Shown in pieces: positions 54,825 to 64,000 of a DNA stretch of 64,000 bases (position 1 is its first letter; each line of letters opens with the position of its first letter). Under the pieces are notes generated by a model. It made no database searches. It was given only the letters and a program-made list of their open reading frames with translations, and was not told the origin of the DNA. A program made the position numbers and the translations under genes. Source of the stretch: Streptococcus sanguinis (GTDB lineage: Bacteria; Bacillota; Bacilli; Lactobacillales; Streptococcaceae). Location of the stretch: positions 401,000 to 464,999 of the forward strand of contig NZ_RJMV01000001.1 of the NCBI RefSeq assembly GCF_003943735.1, given 5' to 3'.

Positions 54825-55688
54825 TTACTTGCCTTTTGAAAGAGGGCCAAGCGTCGGAAGCTCAATCCCCTCTCGCAAAAGCGCCTCATGGTAAAGACGG
54901 TAGAAAATATGGTAAATAGAAATCTGCATGCCTCCCTGCACTATCATGCTGATACGGAAGTTAAACTGACCATTTGAAGCCATCTGCGGCCCCAAGATAT
55001 TCGGCTCTTTAAGAATCTCTGGATGTTCTGGCACTGCTTCTTCATTGACCTTGGCAATAATGCGGTAAATCTCGTCCAAATCCGTCTGGGCATAAATGGG
55101 GATATCAATCAGAACCCGCATATCTCCACGGGAAAGATTACTGACAACCATGATATTGCGGTTGGGTACAAAATGAAGCGTTCCGTCCGCGTCCCGTACC
55201 TGCGTCGTCCGAATCCCGACACTGATTACTGTTCCAGCGATGTTGATAGGACCGTTAGTCAGGCGGACATTGTCACCGACATCTAACTGTCGCTCGAGAA
55301 GAATAAAGAAGCCATTGACCAGATCCGACAGGAAGCCCTGGGCTCCCATTCCGATGGCCACCCCGGCAATTCCGGCACCAGCTAAAAGGCTGGAAACCGG
55401 CAGTCCCAAGATAGATAAAACCCAGTAAATTAAGAGAAAATACAAGACATAATTAAGCAGATTCTCAATCAGACGAGTAATGGTTTTCTGTCTGGCTACA
55501 TCCTGTTTGGATAGCTTGAGAGAGGGAGCAATGATCTTGGTCACTGACAAATGCAGGATTTTCTTAACGATGTAAAATAAGATAAAAAGCAGAAGTAAAG
55601 AGACCAGCTTGGAAAAGAGGTCATCTGCAATCTTGCTCCAGTCAAACTGCTGGATATAGCGGGAAAAGACATTTCCGGTCTTAGACAT
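54825..55688 (-). CDS. MscS-family small-conductance mechanosensitive channel
   Basis: 287 residues with an N-terminal extension, three membrane segments, and the pore helix GAGIAGVAIGMGAQGFLSDL followed by NGFFILLERQLDVGDNVRL, the diagnostic MscS core. The cytoplasmic beta domain has GTVISVGIRTTQVRDADGTLHFVPN. It releases solutes under osmotic downshift, the counterpart of the betaine importer elsewhere in the window. GGAGGT ribosome site. Confidence 0.93.
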   Translation of the reverse strand: MSKTGNVFSRYIQQFDWSKIADDLFSKLVSLLLLFILFYIVKKILHLSVTKIIAPSLKLSKQDVARQKTITRLIENLLNYVLYFLLIYWVLSILGLPVSSLLAGAGIAGVAIGMGAQGFLSDLVNGFFILLERQLDVGDNVRLTNGPINIAGTVISVGIRTTQVRDADGTLHFVPNRNIMVVSNLSRGDMRVLIDIPIYAQTDLDEIYRIIAKVNEEAVPEHPEILKEPNILGPQMASNGQFNFRISMIVQGGMQISIYHIFYRLYHEALLREGIELPTLGPLSKGK

Positions 55689-55834
55689 AGGCTACCTCCA
55701 AAAAGATTACTACCATTATACCACAAAGACCAATCAGCGCGGACATAGAATGGTTAGTCCGACCTAGCGTTGCTTTCACCCCCCCCTTTCTATCGTATAA
55801 TAAAATAAGTATCTAAGACAAGAAAGGAACTTAC

Positions 55835-56734
55835 ATGCTCCATCGCTTCATCACCATTTGGAATAAAACCAATCTAATCAAGCGGATTTCCATCGGTATT
55901 GGCATTGGTGTCCTGCTGGCTGTCATCTTCCCCCAAGCACAGGCCATCAGACTTCTAGGCCAAATCTTCGTTGGCGGCCTCAAGGCCATCGCTCCGCTCC
56001 TCGTCTTTGCTCTGGTGGCAAATGCCCTGTCTCAACAGCAGAAAGGGCAAAAGAGCAATATGAAAACTGTCATCTTGCTCTATCTTCTGGGAACCTTTGC
56101 GGCGGCCTTGGTAGCGGTTCTAGTCAACTTCTTCTTTCCCATTAGTATAGAGTTGGCTTCGTCCTCCCAAAAGGTTTCTCCGCCAGATGGAATCGGACAA
56201 GTCCTCAGCAATCTTCTGCTTCAGCTGGTGGACAATCCCTATCCCTTGGTCTGGCGCTGCTTGCGAGTCAGTGGTGTGACTGTCTTTTTCACGCGCAGCT
56301 CTGCGGCAAACATCCCCGTCAATATGAAACTCTGTCGGGATCTGGGGCTCAATCCAGAGACCTACTCGGTCTCTATTCCTCTGGGAGCCACTATCAACAT
56401 GGCAGGAGCTGCCATCACTATAAACACCCTGACCTTGGCTGCTGTCAACACGCTGGGTATCCGGGTTGACTTTGGAACGGCTCTAGTTCTCAGTATTGTA
56501 GCGGCAACTTCTGCCTGCGGGGCCTCCAGCGTAGCTGGCGGTTCTCTCCTGCTCATTCCGGTCGCTTGCAGCCTCTTTGGAATTTCCAATGATTTGGCCA
56601 TGCAGGTAGTCAGCGTCGGCTTCGTTATCGGTGTCATTCAGGACTCCTGCGAGACAGCCCTCAACTCTTCTACTGACGTTCTCTTTACAGCTGTGGCCGA
56701 GATGAGCAGCTGGCCGAAAGAAAAACGCTATTAA
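55835..56734 (+). CDS. sstT: serine/threonine:sodium symporter SstT with an internal in-frame deletion
   Basis: 299 residues where the family has about 400. The N-terminal 130 residues ([24 protein letters not shown] ... [15 protein letters not shown]) and the C-terminal 165 ([50 protein letters not shown]) are well preserved, but the segment expected between them, roughly 100 residues with about three membrane spans, is missing without a frame change. The junction is near 56236, where NP occurs on both sides in full-length relatives. A functional transporter is doubtful. GAAAGGA ribosome site; hairpin terminator downstream. Confidence 0.85.
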   Translation: MLHRFITIWNKTNLIKRISIGIGIGVLLAVIFPQAQAIRLLGQIFVGGLKAIAPLLVFALVANALSQQQKGQKSNMKTVILLYLLGTFAAALVAVLVNFFFPISIELASSSQKVSPPDGIGQVLSNLLLQLVDNPYPLVWRCLRVSGVTVFFTRSSAANIPVNMKLCRDLGLNPETYSVSIPLGATINMAGAAITINTLTLAAVNTLGIRVDFGTALVLSIVAATSACGASSVAGGSLLLIPVACSLFGISNDLAMQVVSVGFVIGVIQDSCETALNSSTDVLFTAVAEMSSWPKEKRY

Positions 56735-56744
56735 TTTCAACAAA

Positions 56745-56788
56745 AACCTCTAGACTTCCATCATTACGGAAAGCTAGAGGCTTTTTTA
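56745..56788. terminator. Rho-independent terminator after sstT
   Basis: CCTCTAG (56748-56754) and CTAGAGG (56774-56780) pair around a 19-nt loop that itself pairs partly, followed by CTTTTTT. It is shared with the convergent symporter gene. Confidence 0.75.
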
Positions 56789-56798
56789 TGTGCAAAAA

Positions 56799-58136
56799 TT
56801 AGTTCTTTCGATGCTTGTCAAAATATTTATTCGTTTCACTGATAACAATAGGAGAAAGCACCAGAAGAGCGATTAAATTTGGCAAAGCCATGAGGGCGTT
56901 GACAATATCTGCAAGAATCCAGACCGCCTCTAGACCTACAAAACCACCGAGTACAATCATCAGGACAAATAGCAGGCGATAAACGCGGATATAGCGCACC
57001 CCAAAGAGAAATTCAAAACAGCGTTCACCATAGTAATTCCAGCCCAAGATAGTCGTAAAGGCAAACAGAACTAGAAAGACTGAAAGCAAGACCGGACCAA
57101 AATTAGCAAAAACACTCGCAAAGGCTGCCTGAGTCAAGGACACGCCGTTGAGATTGCCATCCCAGACTCCTGTGATTAAAATCGTCAAGCCTGTCAGACT
57201 ACAGATAATCAGGGTGTCGATAAAGGTTCCGGTCATGGAAATCAAGCCTTGTTCTACCGGTTCCTTAGTCCGAGCTGCCGCCGCTGCAATGGGCGCTGAC
57301 CCCAAACCAGATTCATTGGAGAAAACTCCACGCGCGACCCCGTTTTGAATTGCCATCTGAATGGTTGCACCGGCAAAACCGCCGACAGCAGCCGTCTGGC
57401 TAAATGCTGAGCTAAAGACCAGCTGGAGAGTCGGCAGCAGACGATCGAGATTAACCGCTAAGACAGTCACAGTCCCCAGAATATAAATAGCTGCCATAAA
57501 GGGCACAACCTTGGTCGATACTCGGGCAATAGACTGGATGCCGCTGAAAACAACCAGAGCCACCAAAATAGCCAAGATAGAAGCTGTCACAGCTGGAGGC
57601 AGCTGAATGGTATTCTGCATGGCCTCTGTGATGGAATTGACCTGCGTAAAGGTCCCAATCCCCAAGAGAGCCACCAAGATACCAGCTATCGCGAAAAAGA
57701 TGGCCAGCGGGCGCCACTTCTCGCCCATCCCTAGTAAGATATAGTGCATGGGACCGCCCGCCATAGCACCATGAGCATCCTTGCGGCGGTACTTGATAGC
57801 CAAGAGGCCTTCGGCATACTTCGTCGCCATTCCAAAGAAAGCAGCCACCCACATCCAGAAGAGTGCCCCCGGTCCACCGGTTTTAATGGCAGTTGCCACT
57901 CCAATGATATTTCCCGTTCCCACAGTCGCGGCCAGAGCCGTACAGAGAGCCGCAAAGCTCGAGACATCGCCCTGATGCTCCTCGTCCGATACAAAGATTA
58001 GCCGAAAGGCACGCGGAAGTCGAAAAATCTGCAGCAAGCCCAGACGCAGACTGAGATAGATACCGGTACCAACCAGCAAAATGAGCAGGGGCGGACCCCA
58101 AACAAAAGAATCCAGACGATTCAATATTTCCAACAT
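56799..58136 (-). CDS. AGCS-family sodium:alanine/glycine symporter
   Basis: 445 residues with 10-11 membrane segments and the family motifs GTGNIIGVATAI, GALFWMWVAAFFGMATKYAEG and NESGLGSAPIAAAAA. It imports alanine or glycine with sodium. AAAAGGAG ribosome site. A glycine riboswitch and terminator in its 240-nt leader argue that glycine is a real substrate or signal. Confidence 0.93.
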   Translation of the reverse strand: MLEILNRLDSFVWGPPLLILLVGTGIYLSLRLGLLQIFRLPRAFRLIFVSDEEHQGDVSSFAALCTALAATVGTGNIIGVATAIKTGGPGALFWMWVAAFFGMATKYAEGLLAIKYRRKDAHGAMAGGPMHYILLGMGEKWRPLAIFFAIAGILVALLGIGTFTQVNSITEAMQNTIQLPPAVTASILAILVALVVFSGIQSIARVSTKVVPFMAAIYILGTVTVLAVNLDRLLPTLQLVFSSAFSQTAAVGGFAGATIQMAIQNGVARGVFSNESGLGSAPIAAAAARTKEPVEQGLISMTGTFIDTLIICSLTGLTILITGVWDGNLNGVSLTQAAFASVFANFGPVLLSVFLVLFAFTTILGWNYYGERCFEFLFGVRYIRVYRLLFVLMIVLGGFVGLEAVWILADIVNALMALPNLIALLVLSPIVISETNKYFDKHRKN

Positions 58137-58159
58137 GATATAAGCTCCTTTTCACACCG

Positions 58160-58193
58160 AGAAAAAGAAAGAGCACATGCAAAACATGTACTC
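58160..58193 (-). terminator. riboswitch expression-platform terminator
   Basis: On the minus strand GAGTACATG and CATGTGCTC (one wobble pair) form a stem with loop TTTTG, followed by TTTCTTTTTC. It lies between the glycine aptamer and the symporter start. Confidence 0.75.
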
Positions 58194-58224
58194 TGGATGT
58201 GCTGGAGTAGGGAAATCCCTGCCT

Positions 58225-58312
58225 CTTAGCTCTGTCCTTTTACCTGAGAGTTTGAGCGGTTCTAAACCGCCTTGCCCCTTCGGTGCCATTCCTGGTCTCT
58301 CCAGAGTTCCGT
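58225..58312 (-). ncRNA. glycine riboswitch aptamer (single)
   Basis: On the minus strand the conserved blocks of the gcvT-type glycine aptamer occur in order: CTCTGGAGAGACC, GGCACCGAAGGGGCAA, and AAACTCTCAGGTAAAAGGACAGAG, with P1 formed by CTCTG/CAGAG. Only one full aptamer is seen rather than the common tandem. In this position it controls a transporter, not the gcv genes, and the terminator at 58160 is the output. Glycine probably turns the gene off; this direction is inferred. Confidence 0.92.
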
Positions 58313-58383
58313 CCATTTCACAGTCAGAAGCGCCCGCCTCTTTCTGAAAAACTTCGTTCGGTGTTGATTATTAATTTTCTATT

Positions 58384-58412
58384 ATTCTAAAAGAACATTC
58401 GCCTTTTGTCAA
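58384..58412 (-). promoter_or_regulatory. sigma-A promoter of the riboswitch-symporter transcript
   Basis: On the minus strand TTGACA (58412-58407) and TAGAAT (58389-58384) are separated by 17 bp. The transcript would start near 58377, just upstream of the aptamer. The 344-bp gap 58137-58480 is fully used by this promoter, the riboswitch and the trxA terminator. Confidence 0.82.
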
Positions 58413-58452
58413 TATTTTGTGAAAATTTTTAAGGATGTAAACGTTTTTTGAT

Positions 58453-58478
58453 ACAAAAAAGAAGCCCAGAGGCTTCTT
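58453..58478 (-). terminator. Rho-independent terminator of trxA
   Basis: AAGAAGCC (58459-58466) and GGCTTCTT (58471-58478) form a perfect 8-bp stem with a CAGA loop; on the minus strand TTTTTT follows. Confidence 0.88.
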
Positions 58479-58480
58479 GC

Positions 58481-58795
58481 TTAGCTTAATTCGGCGATAA
58501 TAGCCTTGAGCTGGTCTTTGGTATGAACACCTGCGACTTGCTTAACGACTTGACCGTCTTTCTTGAACAAAAGGGTCGGAATGGACATAATGCCAAATTC
58601 GCGGGCAGTATTTGGATTTTCATCCACATCCATTTTAAGGATTTTTAATTCGTCCTCATGAACTTCCCCTGCCAACTGCTCCAAGATAGGCGCCTGCATG
58701 CGGCATGGACCACACCAAGTTGCCCAAAAATCAATCAGAACCAATCCGTCTTTTGTTTCTTCTGCGAATGTTGCATCTGTAACTGCTGCTACCAT
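58481..58795 (-). CDS. trxA: thioredoxin
   Basis: 104 residues, complete thioredoxin fold with the redox motif Trp27-Cys28-Gly-Pro-Cys31, the buried Asp in LIDFWATW, and the cis-Pro in MSIPTLLFKKDG. A cytoplasmic disulfide reductase that also supplies electrons to MsrAB and peroxide defences. TAAAGGAG ribosome site. Single-gene transcript. Confidence 0.97.
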   Translation of the reverse strand: MVAAVTDATFAEETKDGLVLIDFWATWCGPCRMQAPILEQLAGEVHEDELKILKMDVDENPNTAREFGIMSIPTLLFKKDGQVVKQVAGVHTKDQLKAIIAELS

Positions 58796-58905
58796 AAATC
58801 TTCTCCTTTAATAGCTTACTTTTGATAACATTTTACACCAAAAGCAAGAGAAAGAAAAATATTTGCTACGGCCACTACATATAGATTGAAATTCCTGTTT
58901 ATATC

Positions 58906-59865
58906 TTATTCCACCCTATTTCCCTTTTTACAAAATTTGTTATTTTCTATAAAACTTTTCCACACTCCTTTTTCTTTGGTAGACTGTAAAGAAGCATATT
59001 CAAATTTATATATTGTGGAAACTTTTCCAACTTCACTTTTTCCAAAGATTGTAGATTTCAAAACCACAATCAGCAAAATTATAAACGAAAATAATAAAAA
59101 TAATACTACGCTCAAAGAAATACTTTTTACAAAATTAATTCTATCACTAGAAAGAGTTACAATACTCCAAGCATCAACAGCAGGAATTAATAGATATTCC
59201 AACATAATCATTTTTTTATCATTATCTCCACTACCAACTATTCGTTCTGGAAGAATTAGGAGAATGAAAATAGAAATAAGTAAGCAGTATGATAGAATAA
59301 GGATGGACGTTATCAGATTTTCATCACTTGTATTAGACCATTGTTGAAATAGAAAATAGCCTAATAAAAATTGAAGCAGCAACATAGAGTACTGTAAAAA
59401 ATAGAACCAAAGTTGCGAACTACTAATTGACGAGACATCTTTCTCTATTTTCACATCTAATAGTCTCTTCGACACTTGTATACGATGTGCTAATTCTTCT
59501 AAATCCTCAGACTCAACGCCCCCTTCCTTTATTTTCTTACCAATATCATCTATTTTAAACCAAATATAACCATCATCTCTTACCCATTGATATAATCCAA
59601 ATGTTTTAATCCTTCGGCCATAAGGGTTTATCCTTTGAGAAATTTTAAATAAGAGTTTCTTGATCTTCTCAGAACTTTCTGGACTAAGTTCTGCAATTTC
59701 TTCAGCATAGACTGTTAGTTTTTTAAAATCCTCTTGCTTATTTTCGTAGACATATTTTCTGTATTCTTCTTTTTTCTTTTGAAAGTATGCATATATTCCT
59801 GAAATTAGTGCTGTAAAAGCTGTAATAATAGCAGGAGTTAGCAATTGTTTAAATAGTTCTTCCAT
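58906..59865 (-). CDS. hypothetical membrane protein, AT-rich
   Basis: 319 residues. An N-terminal hydrophobic segment (10-28) is followed by a long charged helical region (30-160, EEYRKYVYENKQEDFKKLT), then four hydrophobic segments (about 165-285) and a basic tail. No family recognised. Base composition is visibly more AT-rich than in trxA and the peptidase gene on either side, and there are no operon partners, which suggests horizontal gain. The charged region could be a coiled-coil interaction arm. AGGGAAAGG ribosome site. Confidence 0.72.
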   Translation of the reverse strand: MEELFKQLLTPAIITAFTALISGIYAYFQKKKEEYRKYVYENKQEDFKKLTVYAEEIAELSPESSEKIKKLLFKISQRINPYGRRIKTFGLYQWVRDDGYIWFKIDDIGKKIKEGGVESEDLEELAHRIQVSKRLLDVKIEKDVSSISSSQLWFYFLQYSMLLLQFLLGYFLFQQWSNTSDENLITSILILSYCLLISIFILLILPERIVGSGDNDKKMIMLEYLLIPAVDAWSIVTLSSDRINFVKSISLSVVLFLLFSFIILLIVVLKSTIFGKSEVGKVSTIYKFEYASLQSTKEKGVWKSFIENNKFCKKGNRVE

Positions 59866-59915
59866 AATAAACCTTTCCCTCTAGAACAACATCATAGTTT
59901 AACAACCAATGCCTA

Positions 59916-61334
59916 TCAATCACTCAGTGAGAAATGGTTGGTCATGAGATTGCTGGCATCCAAGAGAACTTTCTCCAAGAGTTGGTCTGTCGCTTCTTGC
60001 ACCTTGTCGCTCATGGCTTGATTTTCAGCTTCAAAGTCCACATCCTCGCCCTTGGCCAGAGCTCGGTCTACCCGACCAATCATTTCATTACCCCAGGCCA
60101 TGGTCTTTTCCTGATAATCATCCAAGTCTCCGACATGACTGCTAAAATGAGCATCAGCCAACCCAGCAATGAGTCGATTAGCCCAGTAGAAAGAATCCGT
60201 CGAAACCTTGTCTGTCGTGTTGGCAAAGTAATCTGGCGTTGTCGAGACTTGAGTAAAGAAAGGAACGGCTGTATTGTAAGGCATGGAGCCGTAGGATAGC
60301 CATTGGATCCCAGTCGTTTCCTGCGGTTGATTAGGGCGCAGCTGCAAGATGGCTGTCTGACTGGTCCGATTGATCCCGATAGTCCTAAAGGCCCGTCTGC
60401 TATGGTGGTCTCCCTCTGCTCCATAAGGATCATAAGGCGAATCCTGATAGTGACTGCTCAGGACATACTTGACATCTTCGATCGTGATCTTGCGGTATGG
60501 CTTGCGGCACCATGGAATGAAGAAACTCCTTGGATCTTGCTCTACTTCTGGATTGAGAAAACGCTGGATGTCCCAAGCACGCGGTGTATTGTAATGACGG
60601 TCCTTATCCTTCTGGCTGCCAAAAGCATAGCGTGGATTGAAGCCCTCGTCCGAGTAATTCAGATTGAGATAGTTTTCCTCGATAAAGTTTTTGAGATTTG
60701 GATGACAGAGGAAGTGCTCAGGATTGTTAAATTCAAAATAATCACTACCCAGCTGATTTGGATTGGTCACATAGGCATCATCCGGCACCCGCCGCGCCAT
60801 CCAATGGTGGCCGCCAATGGTTTCCAGCCACCAGATTTCATTAATATCTGAAATAGCAATCCCATTGGACTCATAAGTGCCGTACTCTTCTAGGATTTTC
60901 CCTAAGCGTAGAACTCCTTCGCGAGCAGTCTTGATATAGGGCAGAACCAGCGTAAGGATATCTTCCTCACTGATACCTGATTCTACTAGAGGGTCAGCCC
61001 CCAGCACGCGGCTGTTGGTCGTAATCGTTTCCGTCGCGCTAACAGCAACATTATAGCTGTTAATCCCAGCAGCTCCCCAAATACCATCCTTGGGAACTGC
61101 ATCTGGCACTGCCGTATAGCGGACTGGATTGTCCGGCAGATCCATCTCAAAGGATGTCAAAACTGACTGATAATGGCGAGGCTGGTCTTGTGGCTCCACT
61201 ACAACAAATTTCTTGGGCGTAAAAACCCCATTTTGTGAATCCTCTGTACGAGCCACAATGGTTGAACCGTCGTAACTGGCCTTCTTGCCCACCAAAATAG
61301 TCGTGCAGGAATCTGATGCGTGTTTTAATCTCAT
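59916..61334 (-). CDS. pepD: C69-family dipeptidase
   Basis: 472 residues from [16 protein letters not shown] (ATG at 61334, GGAGG upstream). The Cys in [16 protein letters not shown] is the N-terminal nucleophile of the peptidase C69/U34 family; [28 protein letters not shown] and [13 protein letters not shown] are other family blocks. These are dipeptidases of broad specificity, in the cytoplasm or released after maturation. Monocistronic. Confidence 0.93.
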   Translation of the reverse strand: MRLKHASDSCTTILVGKKASYDGSTIVARTEDSQNGVFTPKKFVVVEPQDQPRHYQSVLTSFEMDLPDNPVRYTAVPDAVPKDGIWGAAGINSYNVAVSATETITTNSRVLGADPLVESGISEEDILTLVLPYIKTAREGVLRLGKILEEYGTYESNGIAISDINEIWWLETIGGHHWMARRVPDDAYVTNPNQLGSDYFEFNNPEHFLCHPNLKNFIEENYLNLNYSDEGFNPRYAFGSQKDKDRHYNTPRAWDIQRFLNPEVEQDPRSFFIPWCRKPYRKITIEDVKYVLSSHYQDSPYDPYGAEGDHHSRRAFRTIGINRTSQTAILQLRPNQPQETTGIQWLSYGSMPYNTAVPFFTQVSTTPDYFANTTDKVSTDSFYWANRLIAGLADAHFSSHVGDLDDYQEKTMAWGNEMIGRVDRALAKGEDVDFEAENQAMSDKVQEATDQLLEKVLLDASNLMTNHFSLSD

Positions 61335-61373
61335 GGCTTCTTCCTCCAATCTATTATACGCCTACATTATAGC

Positions 61374-61402
61374 ACAAAAAATGGCTTAACCAGCCATTTT
61401 TC
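61374..61402 (-). terminator. Rho-independent terminator of mutS2
   Basis: ATGGCT (61381-61386) and AGCCAT (61392-61397) with loop TAACC, flanked by A6 and T5, so it works on the minus strand just after the mutS2 stop. Confidence 0.82.
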
Positions 61403-61412
61403 TTTATCCTTC

Positions 61413-63746
61413 TTACTTAAAGATCACAATCGTCGCGCCGCTGCCGCCGGCATTTTGCGGAGCATAGCCGAAGGACTTGACATGCTTATTGCGGCGGAGG
61501 TATTTTGTCACCCCTTCACGTATGACGCCGGTCCCGATACCGTGGATAATATCCACCTGAGCCATGTTATTGAGGAGGGCCTGATCGATAAAGGCATCAA
61601 GCTCTTCCATGGCCTCTTCGTAGCGTTTGCCGCGCAGGTCCAGTCTGGCTTTGGGTCCAGCAATATTGCCCCGCTTGACCACATTGACCTGCTTGCGCTT
61701 AGGTTGCTGCTCTTTTTCAGCCTTGAGAAGATTAAATTCCTGCTCTTCTAGAGTCATCTTGATAAGACCGACCTGAGCTTCCCAACGGCCGTCCTTGAGC
61801 TGCTTGACCAAGGTTCCCCGCTGACCATAGCTGGTGACTAGGATATCATCTCCCACCTTGGGCGCCCGATTTTTCTTGGCCTGCTTGAGCACCTTATTCT
61901 TTGATAAATCAACCGTTTCTGGTGCCAACTTTTTAAGCTGAGCCTTGGCTTCAATAATCTCATGCGGTTTGAGACTGGACTTATCATGGAGATTTTTGAG
62001 AATGCTCTCACTCTCTGACAAAGCCAAATCAACGATTTCCTGGGCTTCCACCCGCGCCTTATTGAGCTCGGTTTCCTTTTCTCGGTTAAACTCATTGTAA
62101 AGCTTTTTGAGGGCTCGGTTAAATTTGAGATTTTCCTGCTCCACCTCGCGGATATTATCCAAGCGCTTGCGGCTTTCCAGCGTCTGCTCCTCTAAGCGCT
62201 CAATAATCCGATTGACATCACTGTCTGTGTTAGTCTGCTCTTGGGCATGGCCAACGATAACTTCCGACAAGCCCAAACGCCGAGCAATTTCAAAGGCATT
62301 GGAGCGGCCAGGCACTCCCTGCATAAAGCGATAGGTCGGCCTTAAACTATCTGTATCAAATTCCATGCTGGCATTCTCTACCCAGTCCGTCTCAATCCCA
62401 TAGGCTTTGAGCTCAGGATAGTGGGTCGTCGCCATGGTTTTAATCTGCCTTAGCCGCAAATCTTCCAAGATAGCAATAGCCAGAGCTGCACCCTCTTGCG
62501 GGTCAGTCCCAGCTCCCAGCTCATCCAGCAGGACCAAACTCTCGCTATCAACCTGCTCTAAAATATAGACGATATTGGTCATGTGACTGGAGAAAGTCGA
62601 CAGGCTCTGCTCAATGGACTGCTCATCACCAATGTCTGCAAAAATCTGACTGAAAATCCCGACGCGACTCCCCTTGTCCGCCAGAATCGGCAGACCTGAC
62701 TGGGCCATGATCTGAGCCAAGCCCAAGGTCTTCAGCATGATGGTCTTACCACCCGTATTAGGCCCAGTAATGACAATCTCTGTCAAATCAGGCCCGAAAT
62801 GCAAGTCATTAGCCACCGCATTTTCAATCAGGGGATGGCGGACACTGAGCAGTTGGATATCCTGCTCTTCCGACAGGTCTGGCACCACCGCTCCCGTCTC
62901 CTGCATGAAGCGGACCTTGGCACGCACCAGGTCCAGATGTCCGATAATCCAAGCATTGTTGGCAATTTCAGCTGCATGGGGACGGAAGAGGTCCGATAAT
63001 TCCTGCAAAATCCGCTGAATTTCATAACGCTCGTCCGCCCGACTGCTGGCAATTTCTTCGTTGAGATTGACAACTGCTCTAGGCTCGATATAGACGGTAT
63101 TGCCGCTGGCAGAAATATCGTGAACCACACCAGAAATGCGGTTGCGGTAGGTATTTTTCACGGGCAGCACATTGCGGCCATTCCGGCTGGCCACTACCTG
63201 ATCCGCCAGCATCTCTCCCTTGTTTTTGAGAATCTCCTGCAGAATTTCCCGCACCTGGTTTTCATTTTCTTGAATTTTTCGGCGGATGCGGCTCAAACTT
63301 TCGCTGGCAAAGCTTTCAATAAAGCCGCCATCATTAACAGCCTGCAGACTTCCTTGCAGCTTAGGGAAAACAGCCAGGTTCTCAAACAGACGGTCCAGCT
63401 TTTCCAAGTGCACATTTTCCAAGTCCTCATAAAAGGACTTGAGCTCCTGAGTCACAGCCAAGACGCGCTTGAGAGCCAAAAACTCCTCAATATTCAAGTC
63501 GCTCTCCAGCTCCAAGCGCTTGGTCAAGGCAGTAATATCCTGAGTCGCAGCCAGACTAAAGTGCGGATGCTGCACAAAAATCTGCTGCATATCTGTCATT
63601 TCCAGAAAAGCTGAGGCCACCGTCTCCATCTTGCTAGTCGGCAAAAGCAGGCCCAGCTCCAACTGCCCCTGCTCGGTCAGAAGATAGGGAGCAAACAGTT
63701 CTTTAATCTTGCTAAATTCTAAGGTTTCTAAAATTTTTGTGTTCAT
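61413..63746 (-). CDS. mutS2: MutS2 (endonuclease/ribosome-collision ATPase family)
   Basis: 777 residues from [11 protein letters not shown] (ATG at 63746); further in-frame codons upstream run into the insertion sequence and are not native. Core helices 1-280, ATPase with Walker [18 protein letters not shown] and Walker [20 protein letters not shown], a coiled coil at about 510-600, and a C-terminal Smr domain with [16 protein letters not shown] and [14 protein letters not shown]. MutS2 limits recombination and, in Bacillus, splits stalled ribosomes. Ribosome site AGAAAAG is weak. An IS30-type element begins about 30 bp upstream. Confidence 0.95.
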   Translation of the reverse strand: MNTKILETLEFSKIKELFAPYLLTEQGQLELGLLLPTSKMETVASAFLEMTDMQQIFVQHPHFSLAATQDITALTKRLELESDLNIEEFLALKRVLAVTQELKSFYEDLENVHLEKLDRLFENLAVFPKLQGSLQAVNDGGFIESFASESLSRIRRKIQENENQVREILQEILKNKGEMLADQVVASRNGRNVLPVKNTYRNRISGVVHDISASGNTVYIEPRAVVNLNEEIASSRADERYEIQRILQELSDLFRPHAAEIANNAWIIGHLDLVRAKVRFMQETGAVVPDLSEEQDIQLLSVRHPLIENAVANDLHFGPDLTEIVITGPNTGGKTIMLKTLGLAQIMAQSGLPILADKGSRVGIFSQIFADIGDEQSIEQSLSTFSSHMTNIVYILEQVDSESLVLLDELGAGTDPQEGAALAIAILEDLRLRQIKTMATTHYPELKAYGIETDWVENASMEFDTDSLRPTYRFMQGVPGRSNAFEIARRLGLSEVIVGHAQEQTNTDSDVNRIIERLEEQTLESRKRLDNIREVEQENLKFNRALKKLYNEFNREKETELNKARVEAQEIVDLALSESESILKNLHDKSSLKPHEIIEAKAQLKKLAPETVDLSKNKVLKQAKKNRAPKVGDDILVTSYGQRGTLVKQLKDGRWEAQVGLIKMTLEEQEFNLLKAEKEQQPKRKQVNVVKRGNIAGPKARLDLRGKRYEEAMEELDAFIDQALLNNMAQVDIIHGIGTGVIREGVTKYLRRNKHVKSFGYAPQNAGGSGATIVIFK

Positions 63747-63777
63747 AATTTTCTTTTCTAGTGATAAATTGTAAAAT

Positions 63778-64000
63778 ATAGTGCAACAAAAAACCCATAG
63801 GTTCTCAAATCGTGTAAACTGTAAGTAACCACACAAACAGACACAAGGAGATCCTATGGGCTACTTACATATTACCATAATTGATCGGCTAAAGATAGAA
63901 GCATATCTTGAAGCAGGTTTTAATCTGTCCTATATTGCAACTAAGTTAGGTTTTCACCGTTCATCAATTAGCCGAGAAATCAAACGGTGTCCAAATAAAT
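63778..64000. mobile_element. IS30-family insertion sequence, left part (continues past the window)
   Basis: The element probably starts near 63778 with TAGTGCAACAAAAAACCC, followed by a leader and the transposase start at 63856. I place the end by the change from the mutS2 leader to this sequence; the exact terminal repeat cannot be confirmed without the other end. Confidence 0.7.
63856..64000 (+). CDS. IS30-family transposase, N-terminal part
   Basis: The open frame from ATG at 63856 (AAGGAG upstream) runs off the window after 48 codons. It encodes the helix-turn-helix typical of IS30 transposases: [20 protein letters not shown] followed by [13 protein letters not shown]. The catalytic DDE domain would lie beyond the window. 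Confidence 0.88.
   Translation, partial: MGYLHITIIDRLKIEAYLEAGFNLSYIATKLGFHRSSISREIKRCPNK

Noticed and set aside
58436..58449. TGTAAACGTTTTTT as a cre site for the symporter or trxA
   Set aside because: It has the left half of a cre but the right half is a plain T run that belongs to the trxA terminator flank.

Overview
The window is a low-GC Firmicutes chromosome segment and almost certainly comes from a Streptococcus of the sanguinis/mitis type. Pointers are a pyruvate oxidase (SpxB) gene, a BusR-BusAA-BusAB osmolyte system whose operator has the expected 22-bp spacing, a fused MsrAB, a class 1A dihydroorotate dehydrogenase, DUF1310 and EXLDI proteins, and an IS30-type element. No rRNA, tRNA, CRISPR array or prophage was seen. 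Most of the window is ordinary core genome with small scars.

Layout: 1-2.2 kb holds the end of a fused pabBC gene and a small alpha/beta hydrolase. 2.2-16.9 kb is a membrane-defence-like island: three consecutive BcrAB/LanFEG-like ABC transporter units, a membrane-anchored XRE regulator, two CPBP intramembrane proteases facing away from each other, a two-component system between them, and two tandem secreted serine hydrolases with membrane tails. Four promoters in this island share one architecture: two direct repeats exactly 22 bp apart, with the second repeat starting exactly 26 bp before the -10 hexamer and no -35 box. The simplest reading is one regulon switched on by the adjacent response regulator. 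This is the most interesting structure in the window.

17-21 kb holds two TetR-controlled small membrane-protein units and a hydrolase. 21-38 kb has two GH1 phospho-beta-glucosidases, a DUF3592 protein, spxB with a strong cre site, a membrane-anchored MutS-like ATPase operon, busR-busAA-busAB, a transglutaminase-like lipoprotein and an AraC regulator. 38-50 kb has small membrane proteins, a CapA-like protein, an amidohydrolase, a membrane-anchored protein gene cut by an in-frame stop, the metQ-metN-metP methionine importer, msrAB, a DUF1310 protein and pyrD. 50-64 kb has gdhA with CodY-like boxes and a diverged copy of its own 3' end nearby, a GNAT protein, EXLDI and DUF2268 proteins, an MscS channel, an sstT gene with an apparent in-frame internal deletion, a glycine-riboswitch-controlled AGCS symporter, trxA, an unknown AT-rich membrane protein, a C69 dipeptidase, mutS2, and the start of an IS30-family element directly upstream of mutS2.

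Genes lie in short operons, most closed by clear hairpin terminators that are listed individually. Start codons were chosen by Shine-Dalgarno spacing, family N-termini and, where possible, promoter position. All family assignments were made by reading the sequence; no database search was run.
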